NCBI GenBank assembly: GCA_964567665.1
Contig: CAZMNN010000001.1
Span: 51,036-115,035, forward strand
Length of the DNA stretch: 64,000 bases
Source of the DNA: UBA1731 sp964567665
GTDB lineage: Bacteria; Verrucomicrobiota; Kiritimatiellia; RFP12; UBA1067
Direction of reading: 5' to 3'
The position numbers and the translations under genes were made by a program. Position 1 is the first letter of the stretch. The number at the start of each line of letters is the position of its first letter. Below are positions 24,334 through 34,003 of this stretch, piece by piece. Below the pieces are notes generated by a model. It made no database searches, was not told the DNA's origin, and saw only the letters and a program-made list of their open reading frames with translations.

Positions 24334-26748
24334 TCACTTTCGCGCACCGGCGGCGCACACACGCCGCCATCCATCGGGAAGAGAAAGCTCTTCCTCGATT
24401 CTGCCGTCAACATTCCTCCAGCCTGCGCGGATGCGCCCGCCGCCGGAGACGGGAATCTCCATGGCAATCGAACCAAGGGGCAGCCCCAATGGCGGACGGA
24501 ACTCAACCGTCCTGTTCACACGGTCTATCCTGCGAAGGCCAAGCACGTCCCGGCAATACGACACAGCGACATGGCTCGCAAATCCGTGATTGCAGCTCGC
24601 CGTCGTGCCGATGTTCTCCCAAAGCGTTCCGGTAAGCTCCGCCATGTACAGGAAGAATCCCCGCGTCTCATCCAGTATCTGTGCGGAAAGTCCCTCTCGT
24701 GAAAGGCATTCAAGGCGCAGATAGTTTCCGATGAAGGCGTTTGACGGCCATATCTCCGGATGCTTTTTCGTCACCTTCCGCTTCGGGCCGAAATCTTCGA
24801 CAAGCGTCTTCCAAAGCGCCGGATGCGTCTCCGGCGTCGCCGTCCTGAAGAAGAACGCATAGTACTGGCACGTCTCGGTACATTCACCGGAAAGCTTGAG
24901 CGTACCGTCCGGCTGCCTCACCGCATTGTCGCAGAACCACTTCCCGTTCCATGACTGACGACGTATCGTCTCTCGCACTCGCTTGGCCTCAACGGCCAGT
25001 TCAGGCATTCCGTAGAGACGATCCATTACGTCAAGGACTTCGGCCCATGTCATGTTGGACGGATAGTTCACGTCCTGCACAAGGTGGTTCGCCCGCGACC
25101 ACTCGACAAAGACCCACGAAGGCAGCTTTTCAAGCAGTCCGTCGGAATTGCGGAACCGCTTGAGGTATTCCACAAGCTTCACGAGCTTCGGACGGAACTC
25201 CGCAACAAGCGCAGGATCTCCGCCGCGCTGCTTGAACTCCTCTACCTGAATCACCAGCCACATCGCCCAGTTTGGGATGAACCTGCCATTGCCAAAATCC
25301 GCCGGATAGCACATGGCGAACATTCCGTCCGGAAGGTTCTCAAAACGATCCGGCAGAACGTAGTTCTCAAGGAACAGATGCTCTGAATCAAGATCTCCGG
25401 TGAAGAGCAGACTTGAACGGCCAGTGAAGAAGCTGTCGCACAGCCATCCGGCGCGTTCGCGTCCCGGACAGTCCGTGAACACGTCCGCCGCGTTCTGGGC
25501 ATACGTCTCCCGCGCAGCCTCAAATATCTTGACGAGTGCGGAGTCGGAAGATTCGATCTTCGCCCTCCACGCATCGGGGTTCTTGTAAGTGCGCACATAA
25601 GGTGCGGATATCTCGAACGAACCGCTCGCGGCAAGCGTCTCAAGGAACCTGAAGGTGTACGGCTCGAAAGCCTCGACCTCGTATTCCCCAGGTTCCTTGA
25701 ACTCCCACGCCACGACATTCGCGCAGCTATAGCGCGTCGGGGAGATTTCACCGTCCACAAGCACCTCATCAAAGCGCAGGGCAAGCACACCCGGTCTGAC
25801 GCAGCGCACCTTCAGTCCGGGAAAGCCGGTATCGTTCAGGCCAGCGTCAAATATCACCGAGTCAAGCTCCGTGAGCATGAACGAGCGAAGCTTCGCGAAC
25901 TCCGCCGTTGCCGTCCGGCGCTCCTTCGCGGAATACCGCTGAGAAAGATCCCACCAGTTGCATTCGAGTTCCGACACCTGAAACGCATCGTCTTCAAAAC
26001 CTTCTTCAAAGTCTTCGACAAATCGTGTCTTTTTCGTCTTCATCGACGCATTGAAGGACATCTTTGCGGATGACACCGGACGCAGCGGCCCGTTGACCCT
26101 GAAATCCGCATACGGCGCCCTGCGCAACAGAAGCGACACCGCCGGACGCACCTCAAGCGGCACGGGCGAAAAGTTGCCCGCACCGTTCTTCCAGCAGTCG
26201 TCTCCGGTCTTCAGACGATAGAATTCGCTGAACGTGCGCTGATAGCTGTAGCGCACCACCTTCTGTACACGCGGCAGACGCTGCGCCTCAAATCCACCAT
26301 CAATCCCTGTCGCTGCGACGATGCGTCCATCTACGGCGACTTCAGCCTGCAGGAACGACGGATGCTTCATGTGACAGAAGTTCCTGCAGTTGTAGCCCGC
26401 CACCTCTATCGCAAGCGTATTGCGTCCGGCGGCGGCCGGAAGCGCAATCTCATCAACACGGAAATGTCCGTACGCCGCACGAGCCGGACCCCAACCGACG
26501 TACCTGCCGTTCAGCGTTATGCGGTATGCGCTGCAGCCGGTGATGCGGAGCGTTGCGCGTGACTTGTCCGTGACGTCAAACGCTGCGCGGAAGCCAAAAA
26601 AGGCGTTCTTTTCCGTTGCACATCCTGCGGGCCAGACCGGAACGGCCTTCGCAAACCTTGGACAGGAGTCTTCAGCACCCGTCGCCGCAGACATCGCGCC
26701 GACGACAATGGCGAACGCCGCCGCACACTTCACAGCAAGAAGTCGCAT
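24334..26748 (-). CDS. Secreted alpha-L-rhamnosidase-like glycoside hydrolase (GH78 type)
   Basis: The 804-residue protein starts MRLLAVKCAAAFAIVVGAMS, a signal peptide ending near ATGA. N-terminal beta domains contain ITGCSAYRITLNGRYVGWGPAR, the conserved galactose-binding-like module of GH78. The (alpha/alpha)6 barrel shows DCPGRERAGWLCDSFFTG, the counterpart of the DCPxRDERLGWTGD catalytic signature in which acidic residues protonate the leaving rhamnoside. It continues with WVFVEWSRANH and SGECTETCQYYAF, and a C-terminal EIPVSGGGRIRAGW all-beta domain. It would release L-rhamnose for the pathway at 2.7-5.0 kb. ATG 26748 is 7 bases after GAGGAG, which overlaps the previous stop. Confidence 0.85.
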   Translation of the reverse strand: MRLLAVKCAAAFAIVVGAMSAATGAEDSCPRFAKAVPVWPAGCATEKNAFFGFRAAFDVTDKSRATLRITGCSAYRITLNGRYVGWGPARAAYGHFRVDEIALPAAAGRNTLAIEVAGYNCRNFCHMKHPSFLQAEVAVDGRIVAATGIDGGFEAQRLPRVQKVVRYSYQRTFSEFYRLKTGDDCWKNGAGNFSPVPLEVRPAVSLLLRRAPYADFRVNGPLRPVSSAKMSFNASMKTKKTRFVEDFEEGFEDDAFQVSELECNWWDLSQRYSAKERRTATAEFAKLRSFMLTELDSVIFDAGLNDTGFPGLKVRCVRPGVLALRFDEVLVDGEISPTRYSCANVVAWEFKEPGEYEVEAFEPYTFRFLETLAASGSFEISAPYVRTYKNPDAWRAKIESSDSALVKIFEAARETYAQNAADVFTDCPGRERAGWLCDSFFTGRSSLLFTGDLDSEHLFLENYVLPDRFENLPDGMFAMCYPADFGNGRFIPNWAMWLVIQVEEFKQRGGDPALVAEFRPKLVKLVEYLKRFRNSDGLLEKLPSWVFVEWSRANHLVQDVNYPSNMTWAEVLDVMDRLYGMPELAVEAKRVRETIRRQSWNGKWFCDNAVRQPDGTLKLSGECTETCQYYAFFFRTATPETHPALWKTLVEDFGPKRKVTKKHPEIWPSNAFIGNYLRLECLSREGLSAQILDETRGFFLYMAELTGTLWENIGTTASCNHGFASHVAVSYCRDVLGLRRIDRVNRTVEFRPPLGLPLGSIAMEIPVSGGGRIRAGWRNVDGRIEEELSLPDGWRRVCAAGARK

Positions 26749-26759
26749 CTTCACACTCC

Positions 26760-27587
26760 TCACCAGAACTTCCACCACACCTTCTTGACCGGAGTGACGC
26801 CGCCGGACTCCATGTACAGATCCCTCATGCGCTGTGCGCCGGCGACGTCCGGATCCACCATCGGCTCCTGCTTGCGGAAGACGAGTTCATCCGGGAGGCT
26901 CCAGAACACGCTGCGGAAGAAGCTATCCTGCGAAGCACGGTGAAGAACGACGACTTCGCCGTTTTTCATCACGGATATCTTCGGATCGGAAATGCGCAGA
27001 AGCACACCGAGATCCGTCGTGCGCCAGACCCTTCCGCCCTCATCGCGCGCCTTGAGGAAAAGATGCTCGCGCTGTCCACGCGTCCAGTAGACAAGCTCGA
27101 ACACGCGCTTCAGCCCAGTCCTGTTGGAGAACATCTGCATGGCGCCGCCGACGTGCATCCCTGGCACTACGTCGAAGCTGACAAGCGACGACTCGAACCT
27201 CGCGCCGCCGTGCACAAGCACCGCCCTGGCAAGATAGCGCATCGGCTCGTTCAGGGAGAAATGGTCTCCGATGAAAGTCTCAAGCTTCTGTCCCTCGGAC
27301 GAATGAAGGAGGAACGGAGCGACAAGCGGCCTCTCGCCGATGCGCGGACGCGACGCCATGTCGCTGGCACGGAAAAGCTCAAGCCGAAAGATGTCTGCGG
27401 AGCCGGGCTTGCCCACATCTATCGAATCTGCGCTCGAATTGGCGATATCCACCACGGCACGGATACGTTCGCCGACGATGTACTCGCGCCGCTCCGGCAG
27501 AAGCTTGACCGCTATCTCGGTGGGCGCCGCCACCGCAAAGACCTCCGCCGCCGACATGGCCAGCGCAAGCAAGACTGCTTTCTTCAT
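26760..27587 (-). CDS. Secreted protein of unknown function
   Basis: The 275-residue product begins MKKAVLLALAMSAAEVFAVAA, a signal peptide. The mature protein looks beta-rich, with VKLLPERREYIVGERIRAVVDIAN near the start recalling an immunoglobulin-like fold that opens extracellular proteins. It ends in an aromatic tail (KKVWWKFW). I recognise no named family. It sits between an MBL-fold hydrolase and the rhamnosidase in a close-packed operon, so a role in rhamnoside capture or envelope handling is plausible but unsupported by a motif. An in-frame start 21 bases upstream (27608) would precede the signal peptide and overlap the neighbour. Confidence 0.65.
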   Translation of the reverse strand: MKKAVLLALAMSAAEVFAVAAPTEIAVKLLPERREYIVGERIRAVVDIANSSADSIDVGKPGSADIFRLELFRASDMASRPRIGERPLVAPFLLHSSEGQKLETFIGDHFSLNEPMRYLARAVLVHGGARFESSLVSFDVVPGMHVGGAMQMFSNRTGLKRVFELVYWTRGQREHLFLKARDEGGRVWRTTDLGVLLRISDPKISVMKNGEVVVLHRASQDSFFRSVFWSLPDELVFRKQEPMVDPDVAGAQRMRDLYMESGGVTPVKKVWWKFW

Positions 27588-27604
27588 GATAGATCCATCC
27601 TTTC

Positions 27605-28438
27605 TCACAGAGTGACCTCCAGCCCGTCATATGCGGGGGCGATGTGCGGCGGAAGCTCCTTGAGGTAGTCCGCGTGTGAAATGTCGTGACACATATGGAC
27701 GAGAAGCCCACGGGCGGGCGCGATGCGCTCCATGTACCCAAGATTCCTGCCCAGCGTAAGATGCGTAGGATGCTCGCGCTTGCGCAGACAGTCGAGAATC
27801 ATCAGGTCTACGCCCTTGAGCAGTTCAACGGCGGCATCCGGCAAAGCGCTGCAGTCGCTCGCATAACCAACCTTCCGTCCGCCGCATTCCATCATGTAGC
27901 CGTAGGTTTTCGGCCCATGCGGGACTTCGAACGGCACAAGCCTCACATCGCCTATCGTGAACGGCGCATCCACAGCCACGAAGTTCACCATCGGACGGAA
28001 CAGCCCCATGGTGTTCGCGGTGTTGGATATGTACGGGAAGATATGGTGCATCGCCTCGATCGTCTCGACGGACGCATAGCAGTTCATCGGCTTGCCCTCA
28101 ACCAGAAAAGTGCGCCCGTTCGCGCCGGGCGCATCGGGGGCGCAGGGGACTTTCCTGCCGTTGAGCGTATTGAACCGACGCACATCGTCAAAACCCGCTA
28201 TGTGATCCATGTGCGCATGGGTAAGCACAACGGCATCGACCCTTGAGATTCCGAAGTCCAAACAGGACTCCCTCATCTCAGGCGGCGTATCGACAAGGAA
28301 CGCCGCCGCATCGGTGCTCACGTATATCCCCGTGCGGCGGCGACGGTCTCTTGGATCGGACGAGGTGCATACAGGGCATGTGCAGCCGATCTGCGGCACG
28401 CCGACGCTTGTCCCCGTCCCAAGAAACCTGACCTTCAT
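27605..28438 (-). CDS. Metallo-beta-lactamase-fold hydrolase (PhnP-like)
   Basis: The 277-residue protein begins MKVRFLGTGTSVGVPQIGC with a CTCPVC cysteine cluster as in PhnP-type phosphodiesterases. The two-metal motif VVLTHAHMDHIAGFDD follows, then EVPHGPKTYGYM, YASDCSALPD and VHMCHDISHADY, which supply the remaining ligands. Relatives hydrolyse cyclic phosphodiesters, but substrate prediction in this fold is unreliable. It has no signal peptide. Its ATG overlaps the transporter stop by one base (TGATG), showing tight coupling with a sugar transporter gene. Confidence 0.85.
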   Translation of the reverse strand: MKVRFLGTGTSVGVPQIGCTCPVCTSSDPRDRRRRTGIYVSTDAAAFLVDTPPEMRESCLDFGISRVDAVVLTHAHMDHIAGFDDVRRFNTLNGRKVPCAPDAPGANGRTFLVEGKPMNCYASVETIEAMHHIFPYISNTANTMGLFRPMVNFVAVDAPFTIGDVRLVPFEVPHGPKTYGYMMECGGRKVGYASDCSALPDAAVELLKGVDLMILDCLRKREHPTHLTLGRNLGYMERIAPARGLLVHMCHDISHADYLKELPPHIAPAYDGLEVTL

Positions 28439-29991
28439 CAGCGCTTTTCCGGCATCTTGCCAGTCTTGAAGTACTTCTCGATCTCCTCAAGTGTGCGCCC
28501 CTTCGTCTCCGGCAGGAAGAACGCCGCCGTGATGAAGTACACTACGGTGAAGCCGGCAAGGCAGTAGAACACGGCGGGGAAGCCCCACGCATCCTTCCAC
28601 GCAGGGAACACCGTCGCGATTGTCGCGGACACGCCCTGGTTGATGATCATGGCGATGGACATACCAGTTGCGCGGATGCGCGTTGGCATAAGCTCGGAGA
28701 GGGCAAGCCACACGCACACGCCGGGACCGACCGCGTAGAACGCGATGAACATGAAGAAGAACACCGTGGCCACCACGCCCGTCGTCATGGACGCCGCGAC
28801 AAGCCCCTTCGTGATCAGGAGAAACACCGTCGCCACGCCGCAGAGACCGAGGATGATGCCGGCAGTGCCAAGCTTGAGGAGGAACTTGCGTCCCTTCTTG
28901 TCCACCAGGGTGCAGGCCACGATTGTCATGAACACGTTGATGAGCTTGATCGCGAGGTCGGAGAAGTTCGCAAGCACACCCTCCATGCCGGTGGCCTTGA
29001 AGATGTCCACCGTATAGTTGAGGACGGAGTTGATGCCTGTCGTCTGGTTGCAAGCGAGAATCACGACCGCAAGGCAGAACGGATAGATGTACTTGCGCTG
29101 GAAAAGGCTGTCGCCGCTCGCCGCTTCGGCTATCGCAAGCCGCTCGGCCGCTGCGGCCTCGTCGGCGGCAATCATCTCGTCAAGGATGATGCGGGCCTTT
29201 TCCTCACCGTTGTTCGCGGCGAGGGAGGCAAGAGCCTCCTCCTTGCGGCCCTTCTTGTAGAGCCACCGGGGAGATTCCTTGAGTCCGAACGCGCCGAGGA
29301 ACAGAATCAGCCCCGGAACTGCGGAACAGAGAAAGATCGTCTGCCACGCCATCGACCAGCCCTTGAGCTGCTCCGGCTTCACCCACTCCGTTATCATCGC
29401 ATAGGTGATCTTCGACGTGTCGGCCGCGCCGAGCTTGTCCACGACGCCGTGCGCGACAGCGGCGGCGTTCACCACCTTGTCGGAATCGCCCACCCAGCCG
29501 GTCACGACAAGACCGATGACGGCCGCGAACGCAAGGCCGATGGTGAGGAGAAGCTGGAACATCCCCGTTCCCTTGCCGCGTGAATCGGAATCAAGGCACT
29601 CGGCAAGGTACATGGGGACGACAACGCCGACAAGACCGGCGCTTGCGCCCTGAAGCGTACGGCCGATCGTGAGAAGGCAGAAGTTGCCGCCTTCAATGAG
29701 GCCGGAGGCGCATATCACGGGAATCGAAATGAAGAAGCAGAACGCCGAGGCGATGATGATCTTCTTCCGTCCGAAGAACTCCGCGAGCGAACCCGCAAAC
29801 AGCGAAGAGATTACAGAACCCCACAGCACTGCACCGACGACCAGTCCAAGCTGGACGGACGAATAGTTTGCCGTGTTGCGTATGTACGGAAGCGCGGCGG
29901 CGATCACGCCTACGTCAATGCCGTAGATGAGTCCGCCAAGCCCCGCCATGATGAGCAGATACCTTGCGTAGCGTTTTACCTTATCGTTCAT
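28438..29991 (-). CDS. MFS sugar porter
   Basis: The 517-residue protein has about twelve hydrophobic segments and sugar-porter (SP family) signatures. These include GGLIYGIDVGVIAAALPYI in TM1, GRKKIIIAS between TM2 and TM3, GRTLQGASAGLVGVVVPMYL, ESPRWLYKKGRKEEAL after TM6, the NQTTGINSVLNY block of TM7, DKKGRKFLL, and PETKGRTLEEIEKYF at the end. The TM7 block and the final PETKGR motif are typical of hexose and polyol symporters. Transport of rhamnose or a related sugar is suggested by the rhamnosidase in the same operon, but specificity is not readable. AAAGGA precedes the ATG by about 9 bases. Confidence 0.92.
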   Translation of the reverse strand: MNDKVKRYARYLLIMAGLGGLIYGIDVGVIAAALPYIRNTANYSSVQLGLVVGAVLWGSVISSLFAGSLAEFFGRKKIIIASAFCFFISIPVICASGLIEGGNFCLLTIGRTLQGASAGLVGVVVPMYLAECLDSDSRGKGTGMFQLLLTIGLAFAAVIGLVVTGWVGDSDKVVNAAAVAHGVVDKLGAADTSKITYAMITEWVKPEQLKGWSMAWQTIFLCSAVPGLILFLGAFGLKESPRWLYKKGRKEEALASLAANNGEEKARIILDEMIAADEAAAAERLAIAEAASGDSLFQRKYIYPFCLAVVILACNQTTGINSVLNYTVDIFKATGMEGVLANFSDLAIKLINVFMTIVACTLVDKKGRKFLLKLGTAGIILGLCGVATVFLLITKGLVAASMTTGVVATVFFFMFIAFYAVGPGVCVWLALSELMPTRIRATGMSIAMIINQGVSATIATVFPAWKDAWGFPAVFYCLAGFTVVYFITAAFFLPETKGRTLEEIEKYFKTGKMPEKR

Positions 29992-30018
29992 TTCTGTCGT
30001 TCCTTTCGTCTGTCGGTT

Positions 30019-32859
30019 TTATTCGGCGGCCTCTTCCTTCGGTGCAAACACCTTCGGGAAAAGCCTTTCGGCAAGTTTCTGGCAGCTGTCGAACTCCTCC
30101 ACCGCCTTGTTGACAAGCTCCTCCACGCGGGCGGGAACCGTCGGCTCGTTCGGGAAGAGGGTGCTCATGGTGAGCGCGGCGCCGAACATGAGGTTGGACC
30201 ATTCCTTCAGCCCGACGTGCGCGGCGGAGCGATCCTGCACAAGTCCGATGATGAGGTTGTTGAGCATTCCGGGCTGCTCGAAATATAACTTCCGCCACGT
30301 CACCTTTTCGGGCTTCGGCGCAACGGGCTTATCCTTCAGTGATCTCCTCGGCGGCGTAGGACGCTGAAGCGTCAGCGACTCCGCATCGGTGGCGGAGATC
30401 TTCGTCCCCTTCGGGTACTTGCCCATTGTGAACTCGAAGCCCCTGCCGCGCTTGATGAAGTGGCTCTGCAGCATCTGCATGCACTTGATCTTGTGCACCT
30501 GGTCAAGCACTGCCTGCCGCCCTTCCCGCGTAAGCTTCTCGAATCCGTTCGTCATGTCGCCCATCTGGCGCATGGCGAAATCCCAGTCAAGACGCTTCAG
30601 CTCCCTTGCGGCGAGAGCGTCGTACTTCTCCTGCGCCTTCTGGATCTCAGCGTCGGCGCGGGCCTGATACTCGGCTTCGGCCTTCTTCTTGGCCGCCTCA
30701 GCCGCCTCTGCGGCCGCCTTCTCGGCGGCAAGCTTCGCGGCGCGGGCGCGGGCGCGTTCAATCTCCATCTTTGTGGTGGCAACGAGCGTCGGTGCCTTCT
30801 GCCTGATTGCGGCGGCCTTCTTGAGAGCCTTCTCGATCTCCTTCAGAGACTTCATCGCCTCATACTCCTCAACGAGATCTGCGGTCTGCTTCGCCAGCTT
30901 CTCCGCATCATCCACACTGCCGACGGTGAACTTGAGATCATGCTCGCCCTTCTGCAGTATGTACATCAGGCAGGCGTTCACGCGTACCTCCGCCGCCCTG
31001 ACCGACCAAAGGTCTGTCCAAAGCTGCTGGAACGCCTTGAGCTGCGGCGGATACTCCACCTTCTTCTCCTCGACATTCGCCGCCGGAGCAGGTGTCGGCT
31101 TGGCTTCCGGCTTCTTTGCCTTGTCCGCGCCACCCTTCTTCGCCGGCTCAGCCTTCTTCGGCGCGTCCTTACCCTTGTCTGCGGCAGCCTTCGCCGGCGG
31201 AGCGTTTGTGGCGGCGGCCGTTGGCGCAGGTGCATTCGTGGCCGCAGGTGCGGCAGCGGCAGCTGGCGCATTTGTCGCGACTGGTGCGTTGGTGGATGCT
31301 GGCGCAGGTTCAGGCGCGGCAGGCGCAGCCGGCGGCGCAGACAGGGCGGCGTTCAGTTTGGCGATCTTCTCCACCACTTTGTTGGAGTAGGCCACTGCAT
31401 CAGTGTAGTCCTTTGTCTCCGGGGCGACAAGCACGGCGCGGCACGCCTCCCTCACTTCAGGGGCAAGCATGGCGAGAAATGCGTCAGACGACTTCTGCAC
31501 CTCCTTCTCGGACTTGACGCGCTGTTCGGTCACGAGTGCGGCAAACTCCGTCGCACTCTTCATCGTCGCCCGGATGGCATCCTTGGCCTCGTGCGCCTTC
31601 TTGTCCATCAAGGCCATGCGCTCGCGTTCGGCTGCCGCCTTTGAGGACTGGATGTACCAGAAAAGTCCGCCTGCGGTAAGAAGCAGTAGCACCAGCACCC
31701 CGATTGCGCCAAGCGCAATCATCTTTCCGATTGTCATCGGCTGCTTCTCGGCGGTCTCCTCCGCTGCCGTTTCGGCGTCTCCCCCCTCGACAACCTCATC
31801 CGTCCCGTCGAGCGGGACGCCGTCTTGTGTCGCTTCTCCGGCCTCACCGCCTTCTATCGCGGCATCATCGCGGCGCTTGTTGAGCGTCATGCGGCGTTTG
31901 CCCTTCATCATGATGCGCTTTCCGCCTTTGCGGGCCGGCGCGGCAGGCTCGGTTGAAGGTTCGGCGGCACTTTCGGCGGCCACGGCTGCAGCGGCGGCGG
32001 CCTTCTCGTCTATCGTGACGCCCTCAGCAAGTGCGCGGTTTATGTCCCCGATGCAGGCCTCCCATGTGGGATAACGGTCGATGACCTCTCGCGCCATCAT
32101 CTTGAGGAGTATTCTGTCTATCGAGGCCGGCAGTCCCGGACGCACTGCGCTCGGCGGCTTCGGATTCTCAAGGAATCTCTTTTTGACCACCTCGTCGGGA
32201 TCGCTGCCCTCGAACGGCGCGACACCGGTGAGTGCGTGGTATATCGTCGCGCCGAGCGAATACATGTCCACGCGGAAATCCACCGCACCCTTGCGCACCT
32301 TCTCCGGCGCGATGTAGTACGGAGTGCCCCAGATCTCGTCGCCGGAATTGTCGTCCTGCATCCCGGCAAGCCCGAAGTCGACGATCTTGGCCGCACCGGT
32401 GGCGTCGAAAAGTATGTTCTCCGGCTTTATGTCGCCGTGCACAAGTCCCTGGTCGGCTGCGCATGAAAGCCCCTCAGCCACCTGCTTGCATATGCGCATC
32501 ACACGCGTCGGGTCGATGTTCCTGCCATGCACCTCCATGAGACGCAGCAGCGAACCGCCGCCAGCCATCTCCATCGCGATGTACGGCTGGCCGTCCACGA
32601 TGTCGTAGGAGTATATCTGCGCGATGGACGGATGGATGAGCCTTGCCGCCGCCTGCGCCTCGCGCTTGAACCTCTCAAGGAACTGCGGATCGGCGCCGAG
32701 GGACTTGAGCATCACCTTGAGCGCCACCTGGCGATCGAGCATCTTGTCACGTGCCAGATACACGCCGCCCATTCCGCCATGTCCAAGCTCCCGCTCCACG
32801 ATGAACCGCCCGAACTCGCACGGCGGCTTCAGCATCGTCTCTTCGTTGTCATCGCTCAT
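30019..32859 (-). CDS. Membrane-spanning Ser/Thr protein kinase with long Ala/Pro-rich and coiled-coil extracellular part
   Basis: The 946-residue protein has an N-terminal kinase domain: Gly-rich loop GHGGMGGVY (26-34), VALKVM with Lys48, HGDIKPEN (141-148), DFG (161-163) and GTPYYIAPE. The catalytic loop has HGD instead of HRD, so it lacks the arginine that contacts an activation-loop phosphate. A basic linker leads to one transmembrane helix (about 380-403). Outside are a helical region, a low-complexity Ala/Pro/Asn/Thr stretch (about 510-620) and a Lys/Ala/Glu coiled coil (about 690-760). Such PknB-like receptors are common in PVC bacteria. It sits between lepB and the sugar porter, so it may sense envelope or glycan cues. 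Confidence 0.9.
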   Translation of the reverse strand: MSDDNEETMLKPPCEFGRFIVERELGHGGMGGVYLARDKMLDRQVALKVMLKSLGADPQFLERFKREAQAAARLIHPSIAQIYSYDIVDGQPYIAMEMAGGGSLLRLMEVHGRNIDPTRVMRICKQVAEGLSCAADQGLVHGDIKPENILFDATGAAKIVDFGLAGMQDDNSGDEIWGTPYYIAPEKVRKGAVDFRVDMYSLGATIYHALTGVAPFEGSDPDEVVKKRFLENPKPPSAVRPGLPASIDRILLKMMAREVIDRYPTWEACIGDINRALAEGVTIDEKAAAAAAVAAESAAEPSTEPAAPARKGGKRIMMKGKRRMTLNKRRDDAAIEGGEAGEATQDGVPLDGTDEVVEGGDAETAAEETAEKQPMTIGKMIALGAIGVLVLLLLTAGGLFWYIQSSKAAAERERMALMDKKAHEAKDAIRATMKSATEFAALVTEQRVKSEKEVQKSSDAFLAMLAPEVREACRAVLVAPETKDYTDAVAYSNKVVEKIAKLNAALSAPPAAPAAPEPAPASTNAPVATNAPAAAAAPAATNAPAPTAAATNAPPAKAAADKGKDAPKKAEPAKKGGADKAKKPEAKPTPAPAANVEEKKVEYPPQLKAFQQLWTDLWSVRAAEVRVNACLMYILQKGEHDLKFTVGSVDDAEKLAKQTADLVEEYEAMKSLKEIEKALKKAAAIRQKAPTLVATTKMEIERARARAAKLAAEKAAAEAAEAAKKKAEAEYQARADAEIQKAQEKYDALAARELKRLDWDFAMRQMGDMTNGFEKLTREGRQAVLDQVHKIKCMQMLQSHFIKRGRGFEFTMGKYPKGTKISATDAESLTLQRPTPPRRSLKDKPVAPKPEKVTWRKLYFEQPGMLNNLIIGLVQDRSAAHVGLKEWSNLMFGAALTMSTLFPNEPTVPARVEELVNKAVEEFDSCQKLAERLFPKVFAPKEEAAE

Positions 32860-32884
32860 AGCACTCTCCTTAACAGAAAACCGT

Positions 32885-33958
32885 TCACTTCACAGGGCCG
32901 AAATGCGCACTCGCGAACGGCCAAAACACTCCTGCCGCCACACCGCGCAGATTCCTGGCCGGCACCGGTCCCCAATACCGGCTGTCGTAGCTTGCGGGGC
33001 TGTTGTCGCCGCAGGCGAAATATTCGTCCGCGCCAAGCTTCACCTCGCCGGAAACATCGGTCTTACCGGAATGCGGCCCCGGATCGAACGGCGGACAGTT
33101 CGCCGGACGCACAGCCTGCACCTTCCGGCCGTTGACGATGAGATCGGGCTTCACGATCTGCACGGTGTCGCCCGGCGTTCCGCACATCCGCTTGATGTAG
33201 TGCGTCCCCTGCACAAGACCCTTTATCCCGGTGGTCGAGAATATCATCACGTCGCCGATTCGCGGATGCCTGAAATTCCACAGCCAGCGGTTCACGAACA
33301 GAAAGTCGCCGATGCGGCGATACCCGCACCAGATGCGTTCGCCAGCGACCACAAAATCGCCGTGCCCTTTGCCGCCGACCAGCTTGCCGGTGCCGTCCAC
33401 GAACGCATCGGTGGGAATCTTCTCCGTCACGTCCGGACGCGCCGCAACGGATACGACGTAGTGTCCGTTGTTGTCTGGCCGCACCGTAAGAGTGCCGGAA
33501 CACGGCGCCTTGAAGTCCACAAAGGTTTCACCTGAGACGAGCCACTTGATCTGCCGCAGCACCGGAGTGCGATCCCACACCGTAGCATCCTGCGGATTCC
33601 TGCGCTCCGACCAGTTGCCGTACAGCGTGGGGCGCATGGAGCCTGTCGGTATGTTGAACGGCTCGTAGAAGTAGCAGCGGAACGCCATCGCGACAGAGAT
33701 CGAAACGACAAGGATGTCAAGCCATTCGCGTCCAAGCGCAAAGCTTTTCGGCGGATCGAGTTCGCCAAGGATCTCGGCGCATTTCTCGTGGTCTTTCTTC
33801 CGCCACGCATCATTCAGTGCGGAGAGCTTTCCGGAGAAGCTACCCGTGCGGTAGTCGGGAAGATCCTCATGCGACAGCACAAAGACCCTGGCGGCTGCAA
33901 GCGTCGCCTTGATCTCCTTGCGCCGTCTGGCCTCACGAGAAAAAGGAAGATAAAACAT
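32885..33958 (-). CDS. lepB: Signal peptidase I
   Basis: The inner-membrane serine protease removes signal peptides from exported proteins. The 357-residue protein has a charged cytoplasmic N-terminal extension of about 75 residues. A membrane segment (about 80-95) follows, then the catalytic serine box FNIPTGSMRPTL (Ser107), the Lys-containing box GTHYIKRMCGTPGD (Lys256) and GDNSPASYDSRYWGPV. A large insertion lies between the Ser and Lys boxes. It starts 1-3 bases after the predicted transcription start (TATAAT at 33967), so the message is probably leaderless. The Ser/Thr kinase follows after 25 bases. Confidence 0.95.
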   Translation of the reverse strand: MFYLPFSREARRRKEIKATLAAARVFVLSHEDLPDYRTGSFSGKLSALNDAWRKKDHEKCAEILGELDPPKSFALGREWLDILVVSISVAMAFRCYFYEPFNIPTGSMRPTLYGNWSERRNPQDATVWDRTPVLRQIKWLVSGETFVDFKAPCSGTLTVRPDNNGHYVVSVAARPDVTEKIPTDAFVDGTGKLVGGKGHGDFVVAGERIWCGYRRIGDFLFVNRWLWNFRHPRIGDVMIFSTTGIKGLVQGTHYIKRMCGTPGDTVQIVKPDLIVNGRKVQAVRPANCPPFDPGPHSGKTDVSGEVKLGADEYFACGDNSPASYDSRYWGPVPARNLRGVAAGVFWPFASAHFGPVK

Positions 33959-33966
33959 TTTCGCGG

Positions 33967-33972
33967 ATTATA
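33967..33972 (-). promoter_or_regulatory. -10 box of lepB, probably giving a leaderless transcript
   Basis: The minus strand reads TATAAT, followed by only eight bases (CCGCGAAA) before the lepB ATG. Transcription would begin within about three bases of the start codon. There is no room for a Shine-Dalgarno. Confidence 0.6.
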
Positions 33973-34003
33973 TCGTAATGCACAGTCTATTTCAAGGTCA
34001 CGG

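Noticed and set aside
31080..31330. Low-complexity GC-rich stretch suspected to be a non-coding repeat
   Set aside because: It is in frame and encodes the Ala/Pro/Asn/Thr linker of the kinase.
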